Below are positions 40,201 to 50,100 of a stretch of 64,000 bases of DNA, piece by piece. Each line of letters opens with the position of its first letter. Positions within the stretch are counted from its first letter, which is position 1. The position numbers and the translations under genes are program-made. The notes beneath the pieces were generated by a model. That model made no database searches. It saw nothing but the letters and a program-made list of their open reading frames with translations, and was not told where the DNA came from. This stretch comes from Prorocentrum cordatum (taxonomy: Eukaryota > Sar > Dinophyceae > Prorocentrales > Prorocentraceae): the NCBI GenBank assembly GCA_963575745.1, contig CAUYUJ010017798.1:41001-105000 (forward strand), in the 5' to 3' direction.

Positions 40201-40598
40201 GTGCTCTTGTGGCCGTTCCCTCACGCGAACAGGCTGGGGACGTGATTGAAGCCATCCTGGGTTTCTGTGTCCCGTGGCAGGAAGCGCATCGAGGGTTCCG
40301 GCACCCTCCGCACATCTCCGACGACAGGCTGATTGCTGAGCAGAAGCATGGCAGGTTCATGTGCGACAGATGCGGCAAGGATCATCTACGCTCCACAGAC
40401 GGTACATGGATCTCGGACGATGCACGCCTGATGGTAGCGCAGAACCGGCCCCAGGCCTACCTCGACGGTACAAATATGGGATGGCACTGCGAGATCTGCT
40501 GTATCCGACACCTGGAGGAAGAGGGCATCCCAGCACCAACTGGTGCAACAGTCGCGGATAAGGTCAAGGAGTACGAACATTGGAGGTGGCGCAAGTGA
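40200..40598 (+). CDS. LINE: Cys-rich zinc-finger segment after the helicase
   Basis: Frame of 40146, entered by a shift near 40200: SREQAGDVIEAILGFCVPWQ, HGRFMCDRCGKDHLRSTDGT, WHCEICCIRHLEEEG, ending KVKEYEHWRWRK and TGA. C-x2-C ... C-x2-C spacing with nearby His suggests a zinc-binding module. Followed by a C8 run (40613-40620) and the last ORF. Confidence 0.55.
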   Translation, partial: RALVAVPSREQAGDVIEAILGFCVPWQEAHRGFRHPPHISDDRLIAEQKHGRFMCDRCGKDHLRSTDGTWISDDARLMVAQNRPQAYLDGTNMGWHCEICCIRHLEEEGIPAPTGATVADKVKEYEHWRWRK

Positions 40599-40599
40599 C

Positions 40600-42843
40600 A
40601 GGAAGGCGGTTGCCCCCCCCTCCCTGGGTCATCTCCCACTTGGCTTCGGATGCAGCCCCCAATCGGACACGAGGACACTGGCGGATCTCATCATGACGCC
40701 GACGGACATGCACATCCCCACGCGCGCCAACACCACTATCCCCATCCTCCGGGTCAGAGATGAGCGGTTCGGCCTCAAAGCCGCGGAGAACAAGGTCTAC
40801 TCAGCTCGGTGCGACACATTCCCCCCAGGGGCACCGCTCCTAGTCTGGAAGATTGGAGCACCTCCCCTGGCCTGCTTCATATGGAAGCCAAAGGAAGGAG
40901 TGGGTGTGCCCGAGCAAGCCGGGCTGCCTCCCATCGAGCGGCGAGCCATAGCCTGGTGGGGGCGCGACTGGAACGCCACGCGGTGCTGCCGGCGGTGCCT
41001 GGTCACCATCTGGAACATCGGGCCCGCGATCCTGGACCACATCTTTGGGAGAGACTACTGGGCACTTTATCCAGCTGAGGCCCCTGTCCTGCCAACGCTC
41101 AATAGCCAGATTGTGGCGGATGCGCCAGTGGATATTCCCAGCACCCTTCCCTGGATGGGCGCTGACGCCAAGGCCCCAGATCGCTTCACCAAGACAGGAG
41201 CGGCAAACCTCCCTGGGTCCAGCGCCTCGGGAACAGCTGCTCCCGTGGCCGAGCAGGCCCCCAGGACTCTCTCGCAGCTCATGGAGCTCCTGCCGGAGCT
41301 GCCAGTCCCTCAGCGGCCGCTCCTGGACAGCAGGGACGTCACCAACCCCACGCTCAGGCCAGACGACCCCAGGAGTGGGTCTGGCAACGGAGACGTGGTC
41401 GTTCAGCAGCTCCTCGTGACCTACCTCCGGGACTTCCACCCTGGATTGGACTACATGTGGCGGCAGTTCTGTCACGGCCATTGCGATGATAACATCCCAG
41501 AGCCTAAAAACGAAGAAGCCTCTTGGCCAGGCAGTCGGTTGACGAGGTTTCTCAGGGCGGCGTACGGCGACAACATCCCGAAGGATTGCTCCCCGCTCAA
41601 CCAGCCCTGGGCAGGCAAGCGGCTGGCCGCCGCACGAGTCGTCTCACACCTCACCAACGGCGAGAAACACAAAGAGGCCTGGGAGCGGCACGTCTCGACC
41701 CTCGCCTCGGAGAGTGGCCTCAACCCAGTCAGACACGAGATGGGCACGCTGACGAGCTTCCTGCTCAGCCTCAGTGCCGATGCCCTGGCCCCGACAACCA
41801 TCACCTCCCTGGCGGAGTCGCACGTGCAGGCCATGAGCGAGGACATGCCCGGCAACGCGACAGGGCACCCTCCGGCACAGTGGCTGGGCCCCAAGCTCGA
41901 AGCTCCAGCAAGACCCGAGGGAGGCACCTCCCCAGCGGTTGGTGCAGACAACTCCCTGGGTACGAAGGACGCCGAAATGGGTGCTGGAGACGCGAAGGCG
42001 CCTGGCCTAGCTGCCAAAGAGGAGGACGACGAAGACGAGGTTCCTGCTACTGAGCGAGCGGATTCGGCCGACTTTGGAAGCCCCCACGAGCCTCCTTTCC
42101 CTGGTGACTGCGCGGACCCGGCCGCTGACCAACCTGAAGGTGATGGCCCTGGCGACAGGCCGCCACAGCAAAGCCCAACGGCAGAGCGCATGGAACCCAG
42201 CTCCGACGACGACCCCTTGGCAGCCTGGGGTCGCACAGCCACCACCGAGCAGAACGCCGGCGGTTCCAGCGGGCCAGGTCAAGATGAAGCCGCGCGAGAG
42301 AGAGGCACAGCGCAGGACCGCCGCCCCCCACTGCGCAACCCACAGACACCAGACCGCAGGCTTGCCTACTCTGGCGCAGCGGGACGACACGCTCTCAACC
42401 AGCTGACCGACGCCCACGGAGGCCCCATGTACAAGGCCTGGTTGGGCTCCGTGGACTTGGAGCGCCGCGGAGATACGCCCGCCAAGCGCATCACCAGACA
42501 CCAAGTGGACTTGGGTGGAGTATTCTGCGCCCTTTGGTCGGCCTACACAAAAGGCATCTGGATCCCTGGGCGCAGGGATCCCAAGTCAGACCCGAAGCTG
42601 CACACGGACGAGAACATCAACAAGTTCTTGGATGACTGGAAGCGCTGTGGATACGATGCCTACGCGATGGACAAGAAGTATAACTTCCGCATCGACTGGG
42701 CAACGGTACGGTCCGAATACATGCGCCACACCAGGACCGACGGCACGGGCAAGAGCAGTCACCAGCAGAGCAGCTGGCATGACCGGGCTGGAAGCTCCTG
42801 GGACGCCTGGGACAACTGGCAGAGTGGCTGGAGCTCTGGCTGA
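40600..42843 (+). CDS. LINE: last ORF, unknown function, acidic linker and C-terminal helical domain
   Basis: The frame 40543-42843 is convincing from about 40620. MTPTDMHIPTRANTTIPILR (40693) is a possible start. Features: WWGRDWNATRCCRRCLVTIW (Cys pairs), VVQQLLVTYLRDFHPGLDYM, a helical region LTRFLRAAYGDNIPKDCSPL, then a long acidic, disordered segment (EEDDEDEVPATERADSADFG). The ordered C-terminus reads HALNQLTDAHGGPMYKAWLG, NKFLDDWKRCGYDAYAMDKK, and ends in a Trp/Ser-rich tail. No family recognised. It could be part of the polyprotein or separately translated. Confidence 0.6.
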   Translation, partial: RKAVAPPSLGHLPLGFGCSPQSDTRTLADLIMTPTDMHIPTRANTTIPILRVRDERFGLKAAENKVYSARCDTFPPGAPLLVWKIGAPPLACFIWKPKEGVGVPEQAGLPPIERRAIAWWGRDWNATRCCRRCLVTIWNIGPAILDHIFGRDYWALYPAEAPVLPTLNSQIVADAPVDIPSTLPWMGADAKAPDRFTKTGAANLPGSSASGTAAPVAEQAPRTLSQLMELLPELPVPQRPLLDSRDVTNPTLRPDDPRSGSGNGDVVVQQLLVTYLRDFHPGLDYMWRQFCHGHCDDNIPEPKNEEASWPGSRLTRFLRAAYGDNIPKDCSPLNQPWAGKRLAAARVVSHLTNGEKHKEAWERHVSTLASESGLNPVRHEMGTLTSFLLSLSADALAPTTITSLAESHVQAMSEDMPGNATGHPPAQWLGPKLEAPARPEGGTSPAVGADNSLGTKDAEMGAGDAKAPGLAAKEEDDEDEVPATERADSADFGSPHEPPFPGDCADPAADQPEGDGPGDRPPQQSPTAERMEPSSDDDPLAAWGRTATTEQNAGGSSGPGQDEAARERGTAQDRRPPLRNPQTPDRRLAYSGAAGRHALNQLTDAHGGPMYKAWLGSVDLERRGDTPAKRITRHQVDLGGVFCALWSAYTKGIWIPGRRDPKSDPKLHTDENINKFLDDWKRCGYDAYAMDKKYNFRIDWATVRSEYMRHTRTDGTGKSSHQQSSWHDRAGSSWDAWDNWQSGWSSG

Positions 42844-44470
42844 AACGACGACCAGTGGCAGTCAGGAGGCAAGCGTGGTGGCGGCAGGCCAGACGATCGT
42901 GGCGAGAAGAGACAACGGTGGGGCGACTGAGCCCCCCCCCATCCCCAAGAGATTCAGGTGCAGCGTCCGATTTCCACACTCTGTGCAGCCTTCAGCTGCC
43001 TCCCTGGGTTACGTTTCATATACTCGTGTGGCGGCCTTCAGCCGCCCTCCCTGGTACACGCACTTCCTGCCTTTGGACCCAAGTGTGTTTACCAGCAATA
43101 CCGTCTGCATGACTGCGCTGGGGCCTGTTGCGTGCAGGCCATAGTTGGCCCCTGGCCCCGCTGTAGTTGTTTTCACCTCTGGCCCTGTCGGACTTTGTCC
43201 CCCGGCCTCGCGGCCCTGTGACCGACGCAAAGATGGCTTCGCCTCGTCACAGTCCAGAACCGCACTCTCACTCCCTGGGTTTCTTTAAGGTACAGCGGCC
43301 TTCAGCTGCTCTTCTCTGCTATTCCCTGGGAGCGACCTTGGGCGGGTGGCGTCCCGACAGCGGGTTTCGAACGCATGACCAGATGGTGCACTTCTGAGCC
43401 GTTGAGGTACGCCTCCGGCACGGTGGCGCGGCGTGCCCACCCGTAAGGACGTTGTTGCCGCGCCCGGACGCAGGGGCGCAGTTGCGCACCCACTTGCGCG
43501 CACCGGCCACAGTGTTGCCGCGGGTGGTCAGCGGACTGAGCATATACCTGTGCCTAGTGCGTACGCCTGCTTCCTTTGTTGGCCGCCAGTTCCTGTTGCC
43601 CGGACTGGCATGATCCCATCGTCGCCCCCCCCGCTCTACCTGGATGAGCGGCCCTTGGCTCCCTGGGCTTCTTCGCGACCACTGGCTGTTGCTTCGGCTG
43701 CAGCTGGTAAGCGGGAGCGCAGCTTTCCCAGAGCGCCATCTTCTTACACTTCACTCTGGTACGCCAGGGTACCAAGGATAGGCGTGGCTCTGTGTATGCT
43801 CGTCACGTTAGATGCTCCCTGGTACGCGTTCCTGCTCTTACCTTTAGTTGCTAGTCGCCTGCGACTTGTGCCTGGTAGAAGATTGGGACACTTGTACCTT
43901 CCGCATAGCGTCACATCATGTTACCTGATGGCTCGCTTGCGAACGCATCTTTGTTCGAGGTTGTCTTCCCGGGCCTGACGTGCCTTGTTCGGTTACAGAC
44001 ACCGCGAATTTCGCGCCATTTGGGCTGCGTTGGTGCGCACTCTGAAGCTGCGACGGTTCGCTGGCGCTGTCAGAGTCCAACCTCTCCCTACGGTATGCAG
44101 TCAGGCGACAGCTTGCGCGTCTCTCGGACGCTTCTGCTTGAGCATGGTTCAGACACCCTGGGACCCTATGGTACGCCATTCGCTGCGCCGAGGTTTGCAG
44201 ACTCATTGCTGTTCAGATAGTGTACCCAAGCGGCGCACTGCTTGGCCATGGCCTCAGACACCTTGGGGTTATTTGCATCGCGCCATTTTGGCAGCGTAGT
44301 TACAGACTCCCTGGGTGCAGGTCCCTGGGCGTCAGACACCCTGGGTTGCAGCGCCCTTGCACCCGCCGCCTTGGCGCCGGCCGCGGCCCGCGCGCGCGTC
44401 CGGCCAATTAGTTTCGGCCGCAGCCCGACCGTTACTCGCCGCCGCTGGCGCTTCCACCCGCGGTTTTTTT
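42844..44470 (+). other. LINE 3' region built of degenerate CTCCCTGGG-headed units
   Basis: Non-coding. TCCCTGGG or TCCCTGGT recurs about ten times (43001, 43049, 43272, 43323, 43660, 43817, 44308, 44322 and others), often preceded by TTCAGCTGCC or CAGAC. GC-rich to 44440, then T7 and (TA)n. No polyadenylation-type tail. The octamer continues a pattern seen through the coding part. Confidence 0.55.
43348..43413 (-). other. tRNA-like sequence (possible relic)
   Basis: 66 bases on the minus strand. The ends GGCGT and ACGCC are complementary, CTCAACGGCTCAGAAG resembles an A box / D arm, and GCGTTCGAAACCC resembles a B box / T arm. The T stem is imperfect and no clear anticodon arm forms, so this is not called as a tRNA. 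Confidence 0.3.
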
Positions 44471-44844
44471 ATATATATATATATATATAACACAAAAAAT
44501 CCAGAGCCGATTCCCAGGCGAGCTGCGCTGCCAGCCTCCTGGAGCCATCTTGGGAGGAGGCGGGGGGATGACGAGGGCGAGGGAATAACAGAAGGAGAAG
44601 GCAGAGGTTAGATGAGAAGATAGATGCACTCGCGGATCTTTAGCCGTTGGAGCTTCTTCGAGGTCCCCCTGGAGCCAGATCGGAGCCGCTCTGGAGCGGA
44701 AGCGCACGTGGGTAGTCACGCCCAGCTTCTGTTGGTGCGTTTCCCGTGGGAGACTGCGCGCGCCGTGGGGAGGGGATCAGGGCCCCACGGCGTTCAAACA
44801 TCCGTGGCAACTCGCGATTCGATCGATTTGGGCAAGGGTTTTGT
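44471..44844. other. TA tract and unassigned flank
   Basis: (TA)n at 44471-44489, then mixed GGAGG-containing sequence. Nothing coding is recognised. Confidence 0.4.
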
Positions 44845-45510
44845 GTGCGGGTGCGTGCGTGTTCGCGTGTGTGCGTGTGTGCGTGTGTGCGTGTGTGCGT
44901 GTGTGCGTGCGTGCGTGTGTGCGCGTGCGCGTGCGCGTGCGCGTGCGTGTGCGCGTGCGCGTGCGTGTGCGTGTGCGTGTGCGTGTGCGGGTGCGGGTGC
45001 GGGTGGGTGTGCGTGTGTGTGTGTGTTTGTGTTTGTGCTTGTGGTTGTGCTTGTGTTTGTGGTGGTGCTTGTGTTTGTGTTTGTGTGTATGTGTGGTTGT
45101 GGTTGTGTGGTGTGCTTGTGTTTATTTGTGTGTGTTGGTGTTTGTGTGTGTGGTTGTGGTTGTGGTTGTGGTTGTGTTTGCGGTTGTGTTTGTAGTTGTG
45201 TTCGTGGTTGTGTTTATGTGTGAGTGTGTTTGCGTTTGTAGTTGTGTGTGTGTTTGTTTGTGAGTATGATTGTGGTTGTGGTTGTTGTTGTGTGTGTGAT
45301 TGTGATTGTGGGTGTGCTTGTGTTTGTGTTTCTGGTTGTGTTTGTGTTTGTGTTTGTTTTTGTGGTTGTGTTTGTGCATGTGTGATTTTGGGTGTGTTTG
45401 CGTCTGTGTGTGCGTGCGTGCGTGCTTGCGTGCGTGCGTGTGTGTGTGTGTATGTATGCGAATGTGGATGTGCTTGTGCATGTGAATGTGAATGTGACTG
45501 TATGTGAATG
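44845..45510. repeat. (GT/GC/GTTT)n minisatellite, 670 bp
   Basis: Begins as TGTGCG/CGTGTG units, passes through GCGTGC and GGTTGTGTTT variants, and ends GTGAATGTGA. Strongly strand-asymmetric (G/T on plus). Long ORFs give Cys/Val or His/Thr repeats and are not genes. Confidence 0.95.
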
Positions 45511-45949
45511 TGAGTAGCGGCGGCGTAAGGCGACAGCCTCACGGATTCTCACGAAGAAGCGTGTTTTCCATCCAGGGCTTGCGCGACGAACGGGACCGTG
45601 CAGGTTGGGATTAGGCGTCCGTGCTCCCAGCGTGAACCTCGGTTCGAGCCCTAGCACGTCTGCGGAAAGTGCGTCCCTTCGAAAAACCGTTGGGTGCAGA
45701 ATGAGCGAAGAAACAGGGCGATCTGGACAACAGCTACAGCTTTGCACATCACGAGCTCTGATCTCGCAATTCTTCACGCAGGCCTGAGCGAAAACTGCCA
45801 GGTACTCGGCCCACGAAGTTGCCCTCGTACGTCAGTAATCGGCAGTCGCATCGTGATCGTCATCAGTTGCATCGTAATCGTTTTGCCAAGCCTTCCCAGC
45901 ACACTTAGGGCGATCAGGGGGGTCATCGGAGACGTCCGAGAGACCCCCA
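45511..45949. other. Gap, nothing firmly supported
   Basis: Mixed sequence. GGTTCGAGCCC near 45650 looks like an isolated B box, but no partner A box is evident. The short ORF after 45694 is not convincing. Confidence 0.35.
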
Positions 45950-46480
45950 AGACAGCACAAGAGCGCTCCAAGAGTGACCGACGTGATCTCAAGATGGCCC
46001 AAGAGACCTCCAGGACGGCCCCAAAGAGGCTTCCAAGAGCGCTCCCAAGAAGGCCCCCCGAGGCAAAACTCTTTGATTTTCTTTTGGTTTTTGGTGAATT
46101 TGTTGGTTTTCCTCTTTTCGGCTTCGCGACGCTCCAAGACGGCGGTCTTCTGGGCGTCCGAAGCCGCCTGGGAGGCTCCCAAGTCGCCCCACAACCATCC
46201 GAAAGAGCTTCCAGGCACTCCAAGAGAGCCCCAAAACGGCACAACACGGGTCCAAGATGGCCCTCAGAGAGCCCCACGTCGGCCCAAGATGGCCCAAAGA
46301 CACCCTCAGAAGAATTCCAAATCGTGATTCGGTCGTCCAGGGAGGCGGCGGTTGGAGGGAAGGTGGCTCGAGGAAGCCCCCGGAGGCCCCCAGAATACGC
46401 CCAGGAGGCCTCCAGAAGGCCTTAAGAAAGCCCGAAACGACTTTTGTGAGGCCCCTAGAGGCTCTCCAAGGAGGAGCCTC
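45950..46480 (-). repeat. CTTGG minisatellite, inverted relative to the 54-57 kb copies
   Basis: CCAAGAnnGCCCCAAGAGGC-type units every 10-24 bp on the plus strand, i.e. CTTGGGGC/CTCTTGG on the minus strand. Same vocabulary as 54330-54540, 55960-57290 and 60770-61215. Proteins predicted from it (KTAQERSKSDRRDLKMAQET) are artefacts of the repeat. Confidence 0.8.
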
Positions 46481-46702
46481 CGCAAAAAGAGCTGAGGAGA
46501 TGGGGAGCATGCGCAGGGTATGGCGGAAATAAAGAACAATAAGCGTGGAGGAAAGATAACGAATAACTTCATTATAGCGGCGATGCCGGAAAAGGCAACC
46601 AGGAATTATCGCTAAATTGCCGGCTTGACCTTCCTGCCATTCCGCCTGCATACCAAACTTCAAGGACGAAGGTGCATGGCGCGAAGCGCCACTGCAGTCT
46701 TG
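46481..46702. other. Short gap
   Basis: AT-richer sequence between minisatellite and TA repeat. No feature recognised. Confidence 0.3.
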
Positions 46703-46733
<31 letters not shown>

Positions 46734-46792
46734 GTATATGTATAAATATATATATATATATATATACATCTACATATATACATATATGTATA
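46703..46792. repeat. (TA)n microsatellite with TACATA interruptions
   Basis: About 90 bp of ATATAT with GTATATG and TACATC interruptions, able to form hairpins. Confidence 0.95.
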
Positions 46793-46970
46793 ACAAGGGC
46801 CGTCGGTTTGGTAAGGATGTAAATCCAGTGTGTTCCGAAACCATATAAGAACATATGGATTCGCAACAACAGTTTTCAATCAAACATGCGCTCGCAATCT
46901 TGCGAGTCCATCAGAAAACCCTTTTTTTGTTCAACAGTTTCGTGGAATTCTGCCAAACGGGCCTGTCGCG

Positions 46971-47405
46971 CCGCATGCCGAACTCATTCGAACGCCCTTG
47001 CGCGCGCGCTGAGGGGACACGATCCGTGTCGAATAGTACCATGCGGCCCACTCTCGCGCGTCGGCCGCACGCGCATGTCGAATTCCTTCCACAACCTTCA
47101 TCACCGACGCGAGGACGCTGTCATCGTCGTTGGCGTGGTCAGCATCGGCGCCGTCACTTGCCGTGCCGTCGCCGTTGTCAACATCGCCACCAGCATCGCT
47201 ACTATCATCATCGTGTTTACCGTTGTCGACGTCGCCGTGAACCGCGCCCGCCCAAATCGCCGACTCGCATTGGAGCGCCGGCCTGAATGTGCCCAGCGGT
47301 CAGCGCCACCGCGGCCGCAGAGATGAACCAGCCAACACCAAGCTCTCATCACAATCGCTTCCGCATGGGTTTTGCAAACCAGGTTGCGGGTGGGTGGGTG
47401 GGACG
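46971..47405 (+). repeat. Large direct duplication, copy 1
   Basis: Starts GCCGCATGCCGAACTCATTC and ends TTGCAAACCAGGTTGCGGGT plus GGGTGGG. The equivalent run at 48209-48705 matches along its length with scattered substitutions. The core includes GACGCGAGGACGCTGTCATC and CCCAAATCGCCGACTCGCA. No conserved ORF is evident: substitutions do not favour one frame. Confidence 0.8.
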
Positions 47406-48208
47406 ATTGCGCGGACAGTGGAGTTGACAATTTCTAATGGAGTATTGGATTTTCTTTTTTCAAGAGAGAATAGATTCTACCCCCCTCCCCACCCCCGAAG
47501 TTATCAACACACTTTTCTTTGTAGTGCAATGTATATACGAGTCTGCCCCATCGGCCATCCTATATATGAACCCATATCATCCTAGCCGAGCGGGTATCCC
47601 CCCCGGCATCTTCTTGAACAAATGCTATGCGCGAGCATTTGTTTATCAAAAAGCAGCAGTTTTCAAAAATGCAGTTCAACAGATGGAACGAAGTGCGCAC
47701 GCGCTCGTCGTTGCGCGCGCCTGCCGAAATCCTTTACAAACCTTCGGTGTCGTACCGACTTCAAAACCGACTGTCCAAAACAAATGTAAAACACACAGAG
47801 TTTCGCAACACGGATTCATTTATTTTCCAAAGAAAAACGCGGGCGCCATCGCGAATTGTTAAAAACATTGTTGCCTTCATTGTTTCAGGGAGTGCTACCG
47901 AACCGGTCTCGCGCGCGCATGTCGAAATCGTTGGAACGCCTTTTGCGCGCGTGCCGTCGCGAGAGTTTTTTGCTACAGATAAAAGGAATTGCACGCGCGT
48001 GCGGACATCAAAATACCGAAATCTCCCCCAAACCTTCGATTGTTGCAAGGATTTCAAGCTCGAGTATCCAAAGCGCAGGTAACAACATATTGGTTCGCAC
48101 CATGAGTTTTCAAACCAAAAAAAAAACATGCGCTCGCGCTCTTGCGGCATTTTGAGAAAACCATCGATTGTTTAACATGCTCAGGGGATTTTGCCCAGAG
48201 GGGTCTCT
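47406..48208. other. Spacer between the duplication copies
   Basis: AT-richer sequence with CGCGCG patches and repeated TCGAA / GCGCGCATGTCG words that suggest older, more diverged copies of the same repeat around 47640-47960. No gene supported. Confidence 0.4.
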
Positions 48209-48705
48209 GGCGCCGCATACCGAAATCATTCGCACGCCCTTGCGCGCGTGATGGGTGAGGCACGATCCGAGTCAAGTAATACCATGCGGCCCAATCTCGC
48301 GCATCGGCCGCGCGCGCATGTCGAACTCTTTCCGCAGTCTGTTTTATCAGCGACGCGAGGACGCTGTCATCGTCGCCGGCGTGATCAGCATCGGCGCCCG
48401 CACTGGCCGCCTCGTCGTCGTTGCCAACATCGCCGACAGCATCGTTACTATCGTCATCGTTTCTGCCGTTGTCGACGCTGCCATGATACCGACCCCGCCC
48501 AAATCGCCGACTCGCACGTGCCCGCTGGGATCTGCCCAGCGGTCAACGCCACCGCGGCCACGTCGGTCGCGCCAATCTAGTTGTCCGCTGCGCGCGCGCG
48601 TGCTTCGGTTGGCGCGACCGCAGAGATGCACAAGCCAATGCCACCCATTCGTCGCAATCGCCACTGCATGTGTTTTGCAAACCAAATTGCGGGTGGGTGG
48701 ATGGG
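48209..48705 (+). repeat. Large direct duplication, copy 2
   Basis: Aligns with 46971-47405 and contains an extra ~60 bp at 48560-48620 that is absent from copy 1. Ends in CAAACCAAATTGCGGGTGGG. Confidence 0.8.
48560..48620. mobile_element. Small foldback insertion in duplication copy 2
   Basis: CGGTCGCGCCAA (48564-48575) and TTGGCGCGACCG (48609-48620) are perfect 12-bp inverted repeats around a CGCGCG-rich loop. Copy 1 has GCGGCCGCAGAG uninterrupted at the equivalent site (about 47311), so an insertion is the simplest explanation. Confidence 0.7.
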
Positions 48706-48739
48706 ATGGTTACAAAAGCATGGGATGTGTAAACTCATT

Positions 48740-48960
48740 TTTTAAAATAAGATGCATCCCATAGTTCGCACCGCAAGTATTGCACCACACATGTTGCATC
48801 CCATGGGTTTCACCGCATAAATTGTACCACGTGCGATGCACCACACAGCTTGCACCATATAAATCGCGCAGCTTCTCCGACCGACATATATGACACCGCA
48901 AGCAGTGCACAGCAAATCTCATACGACATATATTGCGCAAAACAGGTCGCACCATGATGA
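48740..48960. repeat. Degenerate TGCACC / TTGCAYC repeat
   Basis: Units such as GTTGCATCCCATGGGT, ATTGTACCACGTGCGATGCA and CTTGCACCATATAAATCGCG recur about every 20 bp. Boundaries are diffuse. Confidence 0.5.
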
Positions 48961-49739
48961 TTGGAACCACCTATAGTGCACTCCATCTCATTCTCTATAC
49001 TACTAGCACCACGTGTGTCCAAGGCTGGTTGCCGGAAACACAACGATTCAGGCCAATGCCAATTAACAAATTAACATTCAGGTTAAACATGTACACGTCT
49101 GGATTATGGAAGCGCGTATGTTCAGACCCATGGATACAGGTATGCACATTGATGTACATCGTATGGATGAGACATCTATGATTTCACAGAGATAGAGATA
49201 TTTGTTGCAACCACCATCATATTTGGAAAGTTGGTTCGGTACCTGATCGCGTTGGGACGTTCACGGCTCGCGGTTTTTGTGGGAGTCGAGGTTCAGGTTG
49301 CGCGGGGTCTCCGGGAAGTCGGTGGTGTTTCGATTAGCGATTCCGCGCTCTCGTAAACCATTTGGGGTCATGGTTCGTTCAGTTCGCGCTTCTAGTGGAC
49401 GGCACTTTCCGACAAAAATTGTTGGGAAGTCAGGGCGGGGAGCGGTTGCTCCGCGTTCCCTTTTGGAGCAGGGGAGCCGTGGTCAGACGTCATGGGGCCG
49501 ATTTTGGCTTTCTTGGGGCCGTCCTGTTCGCCGTATGCCGCCGCCGACTCCTTATCCATCACAATGAAAGCTGTCAGAGCCGTGGTGGGGCGCTTGGGCG
49601 CCGTTTGAAAGACATTTTGGAACACCATGCGCGGACCGATGGAAATCAGCGGCACATATTGACATGTTGGGGCCATGATTGAACACTTTGTTGCACTTGT
49701 GGGGCGCTCCCCGCGCGCATCTGGCGCAATTTGCGGGAG
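48961..49739. other. Gap
   Basis: Short ORFs at 49277-49567 and 49362-49682 overlap in different frames and neither is convincing. No known motif. Confidence 0.35.
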
Positions 49740-50100
49740 AAGCTGGCTTCGGGATCGCGAATAGGGCGCCTCGGGAGTGGCTTCGGGAGCGCGAATGTGG
49801 TGTTATGGTTTCGCCGCGAATCTGATTTCGGGAGCGCGAATCCAGAGTAAGTTACGGGATACTTTCGGCTTCGGGAGCGCGGATGTGAAGTAAGACACAA
49901 GGGGCACTGTTTTCGGGAGCGCGGATTGTCTTGTAACTTTGTACGGGTTGAAGTTCTGGGAGCGCAAATTTGGCGTAAGTTGTATTGGGTCTTGGCCACG
50001 GGAGCGCAAATTTGGCGCAACGTCGAAGGATTCCAGCTTCGGGAGCACGATCCTGGCTCAATGTTATTCAAGATTCTAGACTCGGGGGCGCGATTCCTGT
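49740..50100. repeat. 55-60 bp minisatellite headed by CTTCGGGAGCGCGAAT
   Basis: About eight degenerate copies, each with TTCGGGAGCGCGRAT or a close variant followed by 30-45 variable bases (for example at 49777, 49827, 49877, 49912, 49957, 50000, 50037, 50080). Confidence 0.75.

Larger units (their letters stand above)
27597..44470 (+). mobile_element. Giant LINE-type retrotransposon carrying DNMT3-like methyltransferase and SF1 helicase
   Basis: One collinear plus-strand set of domains runs from the SL relic to a TA-rich tail: gag-like region, DNMT3-like domain, AP-type endonuclease, reverse transcriptase, Cys/His knuckle, RNase H, SF1 helicase, zinc fingers and an acidic linker domain. 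Endonuclease plus RT without terminal repeats or integrase defines a non-LTR (LINE) element. DNMT-bearing LINEs are known from Symbiodinium-type dinoflagellates. I do not recall a helicase in them. The copy is broken by about six single-base shifts and one in-frame stop. Its 3' boundary is an estimate (microsatellite tail near 44464), and no target-site duplication was found. Confidence 0.75.

Noticed and set aside
44282-44294. GCCATTTTGGC, identical to the SL core
   Set aside because: Flanks do not match the SL on either side, and the word is a palindrome inside an unrelated context.
44845-45510. Cys/Val-rich ORFs of up to 300 codons
   Set aside because: Translation of GT-rich minisatellite. 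No non-repeat protein sequence.
45645-45665. GGTTCGAGCCC as a tRNA B box
   Set aside because: No A box or foldable cloverleaf within 60 bases.
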